Below are positions 17,601 to 26,323 of a stretch of 64,000 nt of DNA, in pieces (position 1 is the first letter of the stretch; each line of letters starts with the position of its first letter). The stretch is from Yeosuana aromativorans. Lineage in GTDB: Bacteria; Bacteroidota; Bacteroidia; Flavobacteriales; Flavobacteriaceae. A model generated the notes under the pieces. It worked only from the letters and a program-made list of their open reading frames with translations, ran no database searches and had not been told where the DNA came from. The translations under genes and the position numbers were made by a program. The stretch lies in NCBI RefSeq assembly GCF_014646655.1, contig NZ_BMNR01000001.1, positions 281,195-345,194 on the forward strand. Direction: 5' to 3'.

Positions 17601-18028
17601 GTAATATCCGGACTCAAAACGGCCATTTCCCAAGCAATGCCTCCGCCTAAAGACCCCCCAATAATCGCAAAGACCTTATCTATATTCAATTCTTTTAGAC
17701 CAATCAAAAACAACTTAGCTATATCTCTGGCCACAAAATCTTTGTAGTTATCTATAACAAAACCATCAAATCCATTCCCAGGGATATTAAAGGCCAAAAC
17801 GGTATATAACTTGGTGTCTATAACTTTATCATCACCAACCAAATCTTTCCACCAACCATCTTTGCCAGCCACATTGCTGTTGCCTGTTAAAGCATGGTTA
17901 ACCAAAACCACAGGAGCCGTGCCTAAAGGCTTACCAAATACTTGATAGCTGAGTTTTATTTCAGGATTGTTAACGTTACTTTCCGTAAGAAAATCACTGA
18001 TGATAATATGTTGTAATGGCTCTTTCAA
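14627..18028 (-). CDS. Trifunctional homoserine O-acetyltransferase - aspartokinase - homoserine dehydrogenase
   Basis: A 1133-residue fusion of three steps from aspartate to O-acetylhomoserine. Residues about 1-325 are a MetX-type alpha/beta hydrolase: NHALTGN oxyanion region, nucleophile Ser126 in GGSLGGG, Asp269 in GVDSDLFF, His302 in GHDAFL. Residues 329-620 are aspartokinase (KFGGKS at 333-338; TTTLGRNGSNYTAALLA near 517). Residues about 630-770 are two ACT-like domains, which in ThrA bind the feedback amino acid. Residues 777-1133 are homoserine dehydrogenase (FGHGGVGG at 782-789; SSNKIAN; VFSGTLSYLF). It begins 16 nt after metY, behind the SAM-I riboswitch. No stop or frameshift interrupts the reading frame. 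Confidence 0.93.
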   Translation of the reverse strand: MKEPLQHIIISDFLTESNVNNPEIKLSYQVFGKPLGTAPVVLVNHALTGNSNVAGKDGWWKDLVGDDKVIDTKLYTVLAFNIPGNGFDGFVIDNYKDFVARDIAKLFLIGLKELNIDKVFAIIGGSLGGGIAWEMAVLSPDITEHLIPVATDWKSTDWLIANCQIQEAFLTNSKNPVHDARMHAMLCYRTPESFKERFQRSKNEELEIFNVESWLMHHGKKLQERFQLSAYKLMNQLLKTIDVTKNRPTDFNVLENIHANIHIVGVDSDLFFTAEENRQTHKQLAVSNPNVTYNEIHSVHGHDAFLMEYEQLEKIIEGIFVPDSKKKRMKVLKFGGKSLANGVGLNTVLNIIETKVKNGEKMTVVASARNSATDELENILVKASKGLSYKEDLEAFKAYQKEPLPSIDFSEEFSVLDKLFEGVSLLRDYSQKTKDEILAQGELLSVKLLASLLKKRGVNALATDSRLLLKTDDVFGNAQPIAQVSKDNVINYYKNQKADAVHIVTGFIASNLKNETTTLGRNGSNYTAALLANFLDAEELQNYTHVNGIYTANPDLVEDAQKIRELSFSEANELANFGTTVLHAKTIIPLVEKNINLRILNTFNADDEGTLITSKPSSKEVTSLSTLDNVALLNLEGRGLLGKVGVDARIFRALGNHGISVSIISQGSSERGIGLVIDAKHATQAVIALEREFENDFYSQDVNKISVVDDVSVISIIGIELSSFHKPFNALIKNQITPLLFNNTVTGRNVSLVLKKNQLHKALNVIHGEIFGISKKINIAIFGHGGVGGALINQILKSKDDIEKRKGINLNVFAIANSKKLLLNKKGVDANWKQAIQSTNQESDIEAIIDFAKSNHLENLIAVDNTASSTFYKNYKPLVEAGFDLVSSNKIANTISHTFYKDLRIHLQEHKKQYLYETTVGAGLPLIDTIKLLHESGENITRIRGVFSGTLSYLFNNFSVQNKPFSAIVQETIDKGFTEPDPREDFSGNDVARKLLILARELDLQNEFEDVSIQNLIPKQYQNIAVTEFLKQLNVLDAEFQNIKDNQKPGYVLRYVGDLSGDLSQDKGNLEVKLVSIPGDSTLGQIKGSDAIFEIFTESYGEQPIVIQGAGAGAEVTARGVFGDILRLSKHIN

Positions 18029-18044
18029 GGTTAAATTATTATTT

Positions 18045-19319
18045 TTAAATTTTACTGAATGCCTCTTTTAAATCGGCCTTCAAATCGTCAATATCTTCAA
18101 TTCCTACAGACAAACGTATCAAATCTTTCGGAACACCTGCCGATTCTTGTTCGTCGTCGGTTAATTGTTGATGTGTTGTACTTGCTGGATGAATAATAAG
18201 TGATTTTGTATCACCTATATTTGCCAACAATGAAAATAGCTTGGAATTATCTGCAATTGCCTTAGCTGCATCAAAACCTCCTTTCGCCCCAAAGGTAACA
18301 ATTCCACTTTGACCTTTAGGTAAATACGTATCAGCCAAAGAATTATATTTACTGGATTCCAGTCCTGGATAATTTACCCAAGCAACCTCATCTTGCTTTT
18401 CAAGCCATTTGGCCAACTCCAACGCATTTTGGCTATGCTGTTTTATTCTAACTGGCAATGTTTCTAAACCTTGAATAATATTGAAAGCGTTGGTCGGGCT
18501 CAACGCACCACCAAAATCCCTTAAACCTTCTAAAATTAATTTGAAGGTGTAAGCCGCTGCACCAAGAGCCTCATGATATACCAAACCATGGTACCCATCT
18601 GAAGGTTCTGTAAATTCAGGGAATTTCCCATTGGCCCAATCAAAGGTACCAGCATCAATAATGGCGCCTCCTAACGATGTTCCTTGTCCGCCAATATACT
18701 TGGTTAATGAGTGTATGACAATGTTGGCTCCGTGTTCAATAGGATTCAACAAAAATGGTGTTGCCACGGTATTATCTACAATAAAAGGGACACCGGCTGC
18801 TTTAGCATGCACCGAAATAGACTTTAAATCCAACACATCTAATTTTGGATTTCCTAAAGACTCCACAAAAAATGCTCTGGTATTATCTTGAACAGCCGCT
18901 GCAAAATTGTCTGGATTATCAGCATCTACAAACGTGGTTGTAATCCCTAATCTAGGCAAGGTGACTTTTAGCAAGTTATAGGTTCCGCCGTATAAACTAC
19001 TGGATGCCACAATATGGTCACCTGCTTTTAATAAGGTTAACAACCCTGTTGAAATAGCTGCTGTTCCTGAAGCAAAAACAACCGCTCCAATACCACCTTC
19101 AACAGCTGCCAAACGATCCTGTAAAATTTGGTTTGTTGGATTGTTTAACCGCGTATAAATAAAGCCAAGCTCCTTTAATGAAAATAGGTTTGCCGCATGA
19201 TCTGAATCATTAAAAACATAAGATGTTGTTTGGTAAATTGGAACGGCTCTGGTTCCTCCATTAGCAGCAACATTATGTCCTGCGTGTAATGCTTGTGTTG
19301 CAATTTTTTGTGTGCTCAT
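18045..19319 (-). CDS. metY: O-acetylhomoserine aminocarboxypropyltransferase (sulfhydrylase)
   Basis: 424-residue PLP enzyme making homocysteine directly from O-acetylhomoserine and sulfide. Motifs are YTRLNNPTNQILQDRLAAVEGG, FASGTAAIS, and the PLP Lys207 in HSLTKYIGGQGTSLGG. The long insertion around SDGYHGLVYHEALG and the length above 420 are typical of MetY rather than MetB/MetZ. It is the first gene after the SAM-I riboswitch, and it is followed 16 nt later by the enzyme that makes its substrate. It thus links the sulfide made by the cys operon to methionine. Confidence 0.94.
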   Translation of the reverse strand: MSTQKIATQALHAGHNVAANGGTRAVPIYQTTSYVFNDSDHAANLFSLKELGFIYTRLNNPTNQILQDRLAAVEGGIGAVVFASGTAAISTGLLTLLKAGDHIVASSSLYGGTYNLLKVTLPRLGITTTFVDADNPDNFAAAVQDNTRAFFVESLGNPKLDVLDLKSISVHAKAAGVPFIVDNTVATPFLLNPIEHGANIVIHSLTKYIGGQGTSLGGAIIDAGTFDWANGKFPEFTEPSDGYHGLVYHEALGAAAYTFKLILEGLRDFGGALSPTNAFNIIQGLETLPVRIKQHSQNALELAKWLEKQDEVAWVNYPGLESSKYNSLADTYLPKGQSGIVTFGAKGGFDAAKAIADNSKLFSLLANIGDTKSLIIHPASTTHQQLTDDEQESAGVPKDLIRLSVGIEDIDDLKADLKEAFSKI

Positions 19320-19439
19320 TTTTCTAATTTTTTGAATTAATACATAATTAAACCAAAAGCCAAATGCATCAAAATTTGATGTACTTAATAGAAAAATGTT
19401 AAAAAGAATTTTTAAAACTACAGAAAGTAATTTCGTTTG

Positions 19440-19550
19440 GTTATCTATCTAAAACCAATAAATTGATTTAAGTAGAATTTAGCACCTTCTCTACGAATAA
19501 AGGGTTGCTAAGGCTTCATTGGGTCTAATCCCTCCGCCTTTCTTGATAAC
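19440..19550 (-). promoter_or_regulatory. SAM-I (S-box) riboswitch upstream of metY
   Basis: The minus-strand RNA shows the S-box core: GTTATCAAGAAAGGCGGAGGGATTAGACCC, TGAAGCC, AGCAACC, AAGGTGCTAAATTC, and a closing AGATAGATAAC. P1 is GTTATC (19550-19545) with GATAAC (19445-19440). It lies 120 nt before the metY start. It is very similar in sequence to the metH copy, including the loop AAGGTGCTA. No clear terminator follows. The remaining bases of this roughly 310-base gap are AT-rich, and I see nothing else in them. Confidence 0.93.
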
Positions 19551-19631
19551 ATTTCAATAAGTTTTTGAACTTTGTGAGTGCAAATATTCAGTTAGAAAAA
19601 TTTAAAAACCTAATTTTTTTAGCAAAAATTT

Positions 19632-21182
19632 TTATTTCCTCACTAAATTATCATGAAACTTGTTTTTAATTACCAAGTCTATCGGTCTATTTTGAATTTT
19701 AGATTCCAACCATGAAATGATATCTAAATACAAAAAGGCCCTGCTTTGATAAGGATCATTTTCATACTGTTTTAGTTTTTCATGAAGTTTTATAAACTCC
19801 CCTTTTACTTCATGTGGATAAATATCTCCCAGCCCTCTTAAAAACTTGATCATTTCTTTTTGTACCTCATATAAATCTTCCATTTTTATTAAAAACTTAT
19901 AGGTACTCTTAATAAGTGCTTCCAAATTATAATCCAAACCAGCCTCATAATGTGCAACCAAATTTAAAACCCTGGCAAAACACAATAAATCCTCTCGCAT
20001 TTCCAGAGATTTATTATCAATAATTTTTTCTAAAAAGAAAATACATTTTTTGTTTTCACCGGCACCAAAATACAAACTGGCTATTTTGTAGTAAAACACC
20101 ATAATGTGGTGCTCATCAATCCTGTCTTGGTATTTTTTAAGTTTATTCAAAACCTGTTCTACCATTGGCAAGCCTTCATGAAAACTGCCTTCAATAAAAT
20201 GAAGGTTGAATTTATTGTTATAGACATACAAAAAAGTCAAGCCTTCAACATTGTCATCTATAGGAAACCAATCTTCTTGGGTGATGGTTTCCAATTCTTT
20301 TAACGTTGATTTGAATTTCTGATAGTGTCTTAAATAAAACAAAGATTCCAACAAATAATGGTTTCCTTTCAAGAAAAACACCGGATTTAAAACAATTTGG
20401 TCTCTGTTATCATAAAACAGGGTGACCCATTTTGATGAATATTTATAGCATGCCAAAAAATCCTGAGTCAAAAAACTATACCACAAATGCGCTTTATACA
20501 ACCACAATTTTTCTCTAAAGCCTAAAGTACTGATATCGTACTTAGGCAATCTATCATTGAAGTATTTGGTAATTCTTTTATTTTCTTTATCGTTTTTTAC
20601 ATAGCCTGTTTTTAAAAACAAGCCATACAATTGCAGTGACAAATTTGACAGTTTGCTAGCCAATACATTTTGTTGGCTCAATTCTTTGGCTTGTATGGTT
20701 AACTCGTCGGCTCTATTACTGATACTTCTGGTGATGTATTGCGATTCTATTACTTTTTCAAGCTCTACAATCTCATAGGCAATGTTTTTTTCTTCATGTG
20801 AAATGGCCAAACTTTTGGCTTTATCCAATATTTTAAGACTCTGCCTGTAGAGACCCTTGTGGTATAAAATGGTAGCAAAATCCAATTGCTCCCGTATTTG
20901 GATCCGTATGTTTTGATGGGATGGGTTTAATCTTAAACTGATAAGAATTTGCTTGTACAAATGTGCTTTAAGGTTTGAAAGTTGCTGCTTTTTAACAATG
21001 CCCTTTTTTAAAATAGCAGCTTCATCATAACTAGGAAGTTTATCAAGAATATTGAAGAGCAACAAAAACTTGGAGTCTTCATTAACACCCAAACGACCCA
21101 CATAAAGCTTAAATTGTCTCTTTTCAGATTTTGATAATGATTTTACCAAGACAAACAAGTTATCTTTTTGTTCTTTTGTCAT
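19632..21182 (-). CDS. Conserved helical protein of unknown function (TPR-like)
   Basis: 516 residues, almost entirely predicted helical by eye. No signal peptide or membrane segment is seen. The N-terminus (KSLSKSEKRQFKLYV) is charged. Repeated segments such as ILYHKGLYRQSLKILDKAKSLA and IASLYFGAGENKKCIFFLEKI look like degenerate TPR hairpins of about 34 residues. I do not recognise a named family; proteins like this occur across Bacteroidota as far as I recall. It is transcribed divergently from leuA with about 150 bp between, and it is separated from the metY riboswitch by its own 3' gap. A scaffold or regulatory role is possible but not supported by the sequence. Confidence 0.8.
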   Translation of the reverse strand: MTKEQKDNLFVLVKSLSKSEKRQFKLYVGRLGVNEDSKFLLLFNILDKLPSYDEAAILKKGIVKKQQLSNLKAHLYKQILISLRLNPSHQNIRIQIREQLDFATILYHKGLYRQSLKILDKAKSLAISHEEKNIAYEIVELEKVIESQYITRSISNRADELTIQAKELSQQNVLASKLSNLSLQLYGLFLKTGYVKNDKENKRITKYFNDRLPKYDISTLGFREKLWLYKAHLWYSFLTQDFLACYKYSSKWVTLFYDNRDQIVLNPVFFLKGNHYLLESLFYLRHYQKFKSTLKELETITQEDWFPIDDNVEGLTFLYVYNNKFNLHFIEGSFHEGLPMVEQVLNKLKKYQDRIDEHHIMVFYYKIASLYFGAGENKKCIFFLEKIIDNKSLEMREDLLCFARVLNLVAHYEAGLDYNLEALIKSTYKFLIKMEDLYEVQKEMIKFLRGLGDIYPHEVKGEFIKLHEKLKQYENDPYQSRAFLYLDIISWLESKIQNRPIDLVIKNKFHDNLVRK

Positions 21183-21330
21183 AGTTTCAAAAATAGCATT
21201 AAGTAATTGAAAAACAAATGTTTAATACTATGTTGATTAGGTTAAACATCGTAAAATAAACATGATGAATTCTCCATTTTGGAAACCAAAATATACATTC
21301 GTACTACAATACAAAAATTTATTTGAATAA

Positions 21331-22506
21331 ATGTTAGATAAGAACGTACAAATTTTTGACACAACGCTTAGAGATGGAGAACAAGTTCCTGGATGTAAAT
21401 TAAATACAGACCAGAAATTAGTCATTGCAGAACAGCTTGATTTGTTGGGTGTGGATATTATTGAAGCCGGGTTTCCGGTATCCAGCCCTGGTGATTTCAA
21501 GTCGGTTGAAGCCATATCAAAATTGGTTAAGCATGCAACGGTTTGTGGTCTTACAAGATCGGTTGAAAATGACATAAAAGTTGCCGCAGAAGCTTTGAAA
21601 TATGCTAAAAAACCCAGAATACATACCGGTATTGGAACATCTGACTCCCACATCAAATTTAAATTCAAATCCAACCAAGAAGATATTTTAAAACGGGCTC
21701 ATGCTGCCGTTGCTTATGCAAAATCTTTTGTTGAAGATGTTGAATTTTATGCCGAAGATGCCGGAAGAACCGATAATGAATTTTTAGCCAAAGTTTGTGA
21801 GGCTGCTATTAAGGCTGGCGCAACGGTTTTAAACATCCCGGACACTACTGGGTATTGTTTGCCACATGAATACGGTGCAAAAATCAAATATTTAAGAGAG
21901 AACGTAAAAGACATTGATAAAGCTGTTTTATCTTGTCATTGCCATAATGATTTGGGATTGGCCACGGCCAACTCCATTGAAGGTGTTATCAATGGTGCCA
22001 GACAAATTGAGTGTACCATTAACGGTATTGGTGAGCGGGCAGGAAACACGGCACTTGAGGAGGTTGTAATGATCTTAAAACAACATCCATACTTAAATTT
22101 AGATACCAACATTAACACGTCTATGCTATATGGAATCAGTCAATTGGTATCAGAAAGCATGGGTATTTATACGCAACCTAACAAAGCCATTGTGGGCGCT
22201 AATGCATTTGCGCATAGCTCTGGAATCCATCAAGATGGTGTGATTAAAAACAGAGAGACCTATGAGATCATTGATCCAAAAGATGTTGGCGTTACAGAAT
22301 CATCCATCGTGCTAACAGCACGCAGCGGACGGGCAGCTTTAGCTTATAGAGCTAAAAATATAGGGTATGAATTAACAAAATTGCAATTGGATGAAATTTA
22401 TGCTAACTTCTTGGATTTTGCAGATAAAAAGAAAGAAGTTGACGATTCAGATATTCATCAAATTATAGAAACCAGTAAAGTTTATAGAGATATAATTTCT
22501 GCTTAA
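21331..22506 (+). CDS. leuA: 2-isopropylmalate synthase, short form
   Basis: Condenses 2-oxoisovalerate and acetyl-CoA, the first step of leucine synthesis. The TIM-barrel motifs are [12 protein letters not shown] at residues 10-21, [15 protein letters not shown] (metal His ligands) and [17 protein letters not shown] [10 protein letters not shown]. The protein is 391 residues against about 510-570 for allosteric LeuA. It ends after the linker region, so the C-terminal leucine-binding dimer domain is missing. It is followed 13 nt later by leuB. A related citramalate-type specificity cannot be excluded, but the leuB neighbour supports LeuA. Confidence 0.88.
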   Translation: MLDKNVQIFDTTLRDGEQVPGCKLNTDQKLVIAEQLDLLGVDIIEAGFPVSSPGDFKSVEAISKLVKHATVCGLTRSVENDIKVAAEALKYAKKPRIHTGIGTSDSHIKFKFKSNQEDILKRAHAAVAYAKSFVEDVEFYAEDAGRTDNEFLAKVCEAAIKAGATVLNIPDTTGYCLPHEYGAKIKYLRENVKDIDKAVLSCHCHNDLGLATANSIEGVINGARQIECTINGIGERAGNTALEEVVMILKQHPYLNLDTNINTSMLYGISQLVSESMGIYTQPNKAIVGANAFAHSSGIHQDGVIKNRETYEIIDPKDVGVTESSIVLTARSGRAALAYRAKNIGYELTKLQLDEIYANFLDFADKKKEVDDSDIHQIIETSKVYRDIISA

Positions 22507-22519
22507 TATTACATAGTAA

Positions 22520-23638
22520 ATGAAACTACATATTGCCGTTTTACCAGGTGATGGCATAGGGCCAGAAGTGATTGCCCAGGGCGTAAAAGCCTTGAAAGCC
22601 ATTGCTATGGAATTTGGCCATGTATTTACTTTTGAATATGGCTTGGTTGGAGGAACCGCCATTGATGCTGTTGGCAATCCATTGCCAGAAAGCACACTTG
22701 AACTGTGCAAAAAAGCTGACACAATTTTGTTTGGTGCCATTGGTGACCCTAAATACAATATGGATCCCGATTCAAAAATAAGACCAGAGCAAGGCCTTTT
22801 AAATTTGCGCAAATCATTGGATTTATTTGCCAATATCAGACCGGTTATTGCCTATGAGGATCTCTTAAACAAATCATCCTTAAAAAAGAAATTTATCAAG
22901 GATGCCGATTTTGTCATTTATCGTGAACTTACGGGCGGTATTTATTTTGGAGATAAAATAATAAGTGAGGATGGCAATTATGCCTCTGATAGTTGCGGAT
23001 ACCATCGTTTTGAAATAGAACGGATTGCACATTTGGCCTTTAAAGCAGCTCAATCCAGAAAGCACAAATTAACCTTGGTTGATAAAGCCAACGTATTGGA
23101 AAGTTCCAGACTTTGGCGCAAAGTGCTAATGGAACTAGCACCTCAATATCCGGATGTTAACTTAGACTTTTTATTTATTGACAATGCGGCCAAGCAGCTC
23201 GTGATGAACCCAAAACAGTTTGATGTTATTTTAACAGAAAATATGTTTGGAGATATCCTCTCTGAAGAAGCTAGCGTTATTGTCGGTTCTGTAGGATTAT
23301 TGGCCTCAGCATCCATAGGTCCTAAATACGCCATGTTTGAGCCTATTCACGGCGCCTATTCCAAAGCTACCGATAAAGGTATTGCCAACCCAATTGCATC
23401 CATTTTATCAGCCGCTATGCTGTTGGATCATTTTGCTTTATTTGAAGAAGCTGCCTTAATACGAAAAGCCATTGATAAATCCATAAAACTTCATATCACC
23501 ACACCCGATTTAAACATGAAATACGATAATATTTCAACAAGTAAAGTGGGTGATTTTATTGAAGATTTTATAAACAATCCAGAAGAAACAAACTTAAACT
23601 TTACAAACATACATCTAGGACAGTCCACAATTATTTAA
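22520..23638 (+). CDS. leuB: 3-isopropylmalate dehydrogenase
   Basis: NAD-dependent oxidative decarboxylase of leucine synthesis, 372 residues. Motifs are LPGDGIGPEV near the start, RPEQGLLNLRKSLDLFANIRPV (substrate-binding Arg), RELTGGIYFG, VDKANVLESSRLWR, the metal-binding DNAAKQL and ENMFGDILSEEAS, and HGAYSKATDKGIANPIA. It follows leuA by 13 nt. leuC and leuD, which usually accompany these genes, are not in the window. A good terminator follows. Confidence 0.95.
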   Translation: MKLHIAVLPGDGIGPEVIAQGVKALKAIAMEFGHVFTFEYGLVGGTAIDAVGNPLPESTLELCKKADTILFGAIGDPKYNMDPDSKIRPEQGLLNLRKSLDLFANIRPVIAYEDLLNKSSLKKKFIKDADFVIYRELTGGIYFGDKIISEDGNYASDSCGYHRFEIERIAHLAFKAAQSRKHKLTLVDKANVLESSRLWRKVLMELAPQYPDVNLDFLFIDNAAKQLVMNPKQFDVILTENMFGDILSEEASVIVGSVGLLASASIGPKYAMFEPIHGAYSKATDKGIANPIASILSAAMLLDHFALFEEAALIRKAIDKSIKLHITTPDLNMKYDNISTSKVGDFIEDFINNPEETNLNFTNIHLGQSTII

Positions 23639-23681
23639 TTATTTTGAGTTAGTCACCAACAAATTAAACGTATTGGGATTT

Positions 23682-23710
23682 AAAGAGCATCGTAACGGTG
23701 CTCTTTTTTA
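23682..23710 (+). terminator. Rho-independent terminator after leuB
   Basis: AAAGAGCA (23682-23689) pairs perfectly with TGCTCTTT (23699-23706) around a 9-base loop, followed by further T residues. It lies about 45 bp after the leuB stop. Confidence 0.85.
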
Positions 23711-23739
23711 TGGTTGAAAACTATGTAAGAAAAAAAACA

Positions 23740-24822
23740 CTATGATCCAACAATCATTCTTGAGTATTTACCAAACACTTTCCTAAAGACAAAAACAACC
23801 GCCATACTAACAGAAATTGAAAATACAATCAAAAAAATGGAGCCAAAAACAATATTAAGAGGAGCAATGGTTTTATTTTCAATGACGAACCTAAATAAAT
23901 AACTTGATGCATATAAAATAGAGCCATGCATAAAATATATGGAAAATGAATCCCTAGCAATAGGCTTTAACCATCTTGGTTGGGCATCTCCAAGTCTCTT
24001 TAAAAGCATCATAAAAATAATGGCAAATGCAATTTTCTGAATGTAAAAAACCGATTCTCTTACTGATATCGCCCCAACCATATCCATTTTTACAATATAC
24101 AGATAAAATAACAGTCCTGTGCTTGCAAAAGCAGTAACAACTATAGCTATCTTGCACTTTTTAATTGATTGGAATTTAGCTTCTAAATCCGTTCCTAAAT
24201 ACATTCCAAGCGCATAAGCTCCCATAAAATAAATAACGGTTTCAAATTTGAATATATAATCACCAACCATTTGAATGCGAGAAACCACTAAAGGAATGAA
24301 CATGACAGCAAAGAACAGCATTCTGGTCCACTTACTTGTTTTATGAAGACTCTGTAAAACCGGTGTGGCCAAGTACAGAACAATCAAAACCGGTATATAC
24401 CACAGGGCAAAATTGGCTTTTCCATATATGAGATTTCTAAATACTTTTGAAAAATAATAAACCAACCCTTCTTGAAAACTTTTGGTATCATGGAATCTTA
24501 CGGTAATAAATGTAAGTACCAAAGTAAAAAACAGATAAGGCAGTAAAATGTTCTTTACTTTGCTTGAAAAAAATTTATAATATCCTTTGGGCTCTAAAAC
24601 CCGCGTAAATAATAAGCCCGAAATAATGGCGAAATAAAGTGTACTATCATGATAAAATATTTCACTTGCCATAATAAGTGGATGTGATTCATCAAAAGCA
24701 CCATAAGCAGCTATAAATGCCGCCGCCACTGCATGTCCCAAAACAATTTTAATAATAGCCAGTCCTCTAAAGCTATGAAGGTAACCTAAAAAATTAGGTG
24801 GATTAATAGTGGCTTCTTTCAA
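23740..24822 (-). CDS. Acyltransferase-3 family membrane protein
   Basis: 360 residues with about ten hydrophobic segments. The N-terminal FRGLAIIKIVLGHA contains the R...H arrangement of the acyltransferase-3 family (OafA/NodX-like), with the conserved His in ILGHA-type position. Such proteins move acyl groups onto surface sugars or lipids across the inner membrane. The C-terminal half has SIYFMHGSILY, also characteristic. The gene is convergent with leuB across a terminator, and nothing nearby tells its substrate. Confidence 0.85.
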   Translation of the reverse strand: MKEATINPPNFLGYLHSFRGLAIIKIVLGHAVAAAFIAAYGAFDESHPLIMASEIFYHDSTLYFAIISGLLFTRVLEPKGYYKFFSSKVKNILLPYLFFTLVLTFITVRFHDTKSFQEGLVYYFSKVFRNLIYGKANFALWYIPVLIVLYLATPVLQSLHKTSKWTRMLFFAVMFIPLVVSRIQMVGDYIFKFETVIYFMGAYALGMYLGTDLEAKFQSIKKCKIAIVVTAFASTGLLFYLYIVKMDMVGAISVRESVFYIQKIAFAIIFMMLLKRLGDAQPRWLKPIARDSFSIYFMHGSILYASSYLFRFVIENKTIAPLNIVFGSIFLIVFSISVSMAVVFVFRKVFGKYSRMIVGS

Positions 24823-24865
24823 TATGCAAAGTATAAGACATCATTGTCATAAACGGAATTAGCTA

Positions 24866-25309
24866 TCACTTTTTGCCAGATATCAAGTAATCGACAGAGT
24901 ATTTACCGCTTCCCACCACCAATAAAATCAAATAGATTAATAGATATAATATTGGAAACTCCTTTTTGGAAATAGGTGCTGAGGCAAAAACCACAAATGC
25001 AGCCACAGACATATTAATTATTAACGGTATGGATGCTAATCTAGTAGCAAAACCAATGCCTATTAAAATAGAACAGAAAAATTCTGCAAAAATCACTAGC
25101 ACAAAAGAAAGTCCTTGTCCCAAACCAATTGGATCTGCAAATTGTATCTCTCCCCCTTCCAGCAATTTCATTAATTTGGGGTAGCCATGGGTTAACATCA
25201 ACATGGCCACAGACACTCTGACAACCAGTAACACAAGGTGAATGTATTTGCTGTTGGTTTCTGTATTTAAATACGATTTCATCTCATTCTGTTTAAAGTT
25301 ATAAAACAT
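24866..25309 (-). CDS. DoxX-family membrane protein
   Basis: 147 residues, four hydrophobic segments. RVSVAMLMLTHGYPKLMKL, then FVLVIFAEFFCSILIGIGFATRLASIPLIINM, matches the DoxX/DUF417-like pattern. A shorter start at 25282 (MKSYLNTE) is possible. Function is not established for most members. It is 43 nt from the acyltransferase gene and probably in one transcript with it. Confidence 0.85.
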   Translation of the reverse strand: MFYNFKQNEMKSYLNTETNSKYIHLVLLVVRVSVAMLMLTHGYPKLMKLLEGGEIQFADPIGLGQGLSFVLVIFAEFFCSILIGIGFATRLASIPLIINMSVAAFVVFASAPISKKEFPILYLLIYLILLVVGSGKYSVDYLISGKK

Positions 25310-25390
25310 GAAACTAAACCATTTTTAATAAAAAAACAAAATATTCTAACCTAGCTGGAAAAATCGAAACCATTTTTTACCGATAGATAG

Positions 25391-26308
25391 TTAGAGGCTT
25401 TGTAACCAATCATACAGTCTATCAGTCCATTTTTCTAAGCGTCCTTTTCCCAAAGCCAATCCAAATCCATGGCCGCCGTGGGGATATATATGCAGTTCTG
25501 CTTCTATCCCTTTGTTCTTTAGTGCTTGGTATAATTGCAAACTGTTTTCAACAGGTACTGAATGATCGTCTTCAGCATGTACAATAAATGTTGGCGGTGT
25601 GTTTTTGGTCATCTGTAATTCATTGGAAAACTGATTAACCAAATCCTCACTTGGGTTTTCTCCCAACAAATTATTACGCGAACCTTTGTGGGTATAATCC
25701 ATTTTCATGGTCACTACCGGATAGATCAACGCCATAAAATCGGGTCGTGCAGAAATGATATCAATAGCTGTTTCCTTAAACGTATTTGGTTTGTCAAATT
25801 GGGTCCCTAAAGTTGAGGCCAAATGCCCGCCCGCCGAGAAGCCAATTACGCCAATTTTATTAGGGTTTACATGCCACTTTTTAGCTTGTGAACGAACGAT
25901 ACGCATGGCACGCTGTGCATCTTGTAAAGGTGCTTGATAAGATACTTTTACAGATTTTGAACCGGGCAATCGGTATTTTAAAACAAAAGCAGTGATCCCT
26001 TTGGAATTAAACCATTTTGCAATATCTGTCCCTTCAAAATCATAGGTTAAATAATGATAGCCCCCTCCTGGACAAATAATAACGGCTTGACCTGTTGCAT
26101 TTCGTTTGGTTGGTAAATACACTTCCAACGTTGGTGTTTGAACCGTATAAATTCTCTTGCTATCAGTGCTTTCAACAAGTTCTTGCTCATCAGACTTTTG
26201 ACTGTTGGGAATATCTCCATTCCATAAAGGAATAATATCATATTGTGCAAAAGTGTTTAACATAACAAAAAACAAACCAATAAATGAAACCGTTTTTTTT
26301 AATGACAT
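25391..26308 (-). CDS. Exported alpha/beta hydrolase (esterase/lipase-like)
   Basis: 305 residues with an N-terminal signal peptide (TVSFIGLFFVMLNTFAQ). The oxyanion-hole motif is CPGGGYHYL, the nucleophile elbow GFSAGGHLAS, with Asp in HAEDDHSVP and His in YPHGGHGFG. The pattern matches the BD-FAE/acetyl-xylan-esterase-like family of Bacteroidota. It lies 15 nt after argH in the same direction, so it may be read through from the arginine operon, but its function (probably periplasmic ester hydrolysis) is unrelated. Confidence 0.87.
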   Translation of the reverse strand: MSLKKTVSFIGLFFVMLNTFAQYDIIPLWNGDIPNSQKSDEQELVESTDSKRIYTVQTPTLEVYLPTKRNATGQAVIICPGGGYHYLTYDFEGTDIAKWFNSKGITAFVLKYRLPGSKSVKVSYQAPLQDAQRAMRIVRSQAKKWHVNPNKIGVIGFSAGGHLASTLGTQFDKPNTFKETAIDIISARPDFMALIYPVVTMKMDYTHKGSRNNLLGENPSEDLVNQFSNELQMTKNTPPTFIVHAEDDHSVPVENSLQLYQALKNKGIEAELHIYPHGGHGFGLALGKGRLEKWTDRLYDWLQSL

Positions 26309-26323
26309 TGTTTAAAATTTAAA

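Noticed and set aside
21229..21328. Possible leucine leader peptides upstream of leuA (MFNTMLIRLNIVK and a 22-codon ORF)
   Set aside because: Only a few Leu codons, no terminator or convincing antiterminator; the hairpin ATTTTGG-aaa-CCAAAAT lacks a T-run.
21237..21674. 145-codon minus ORF over the leuA start
   Set aside because: Shadow of leuA; repetitive low-complexity composition and no homology recognised.
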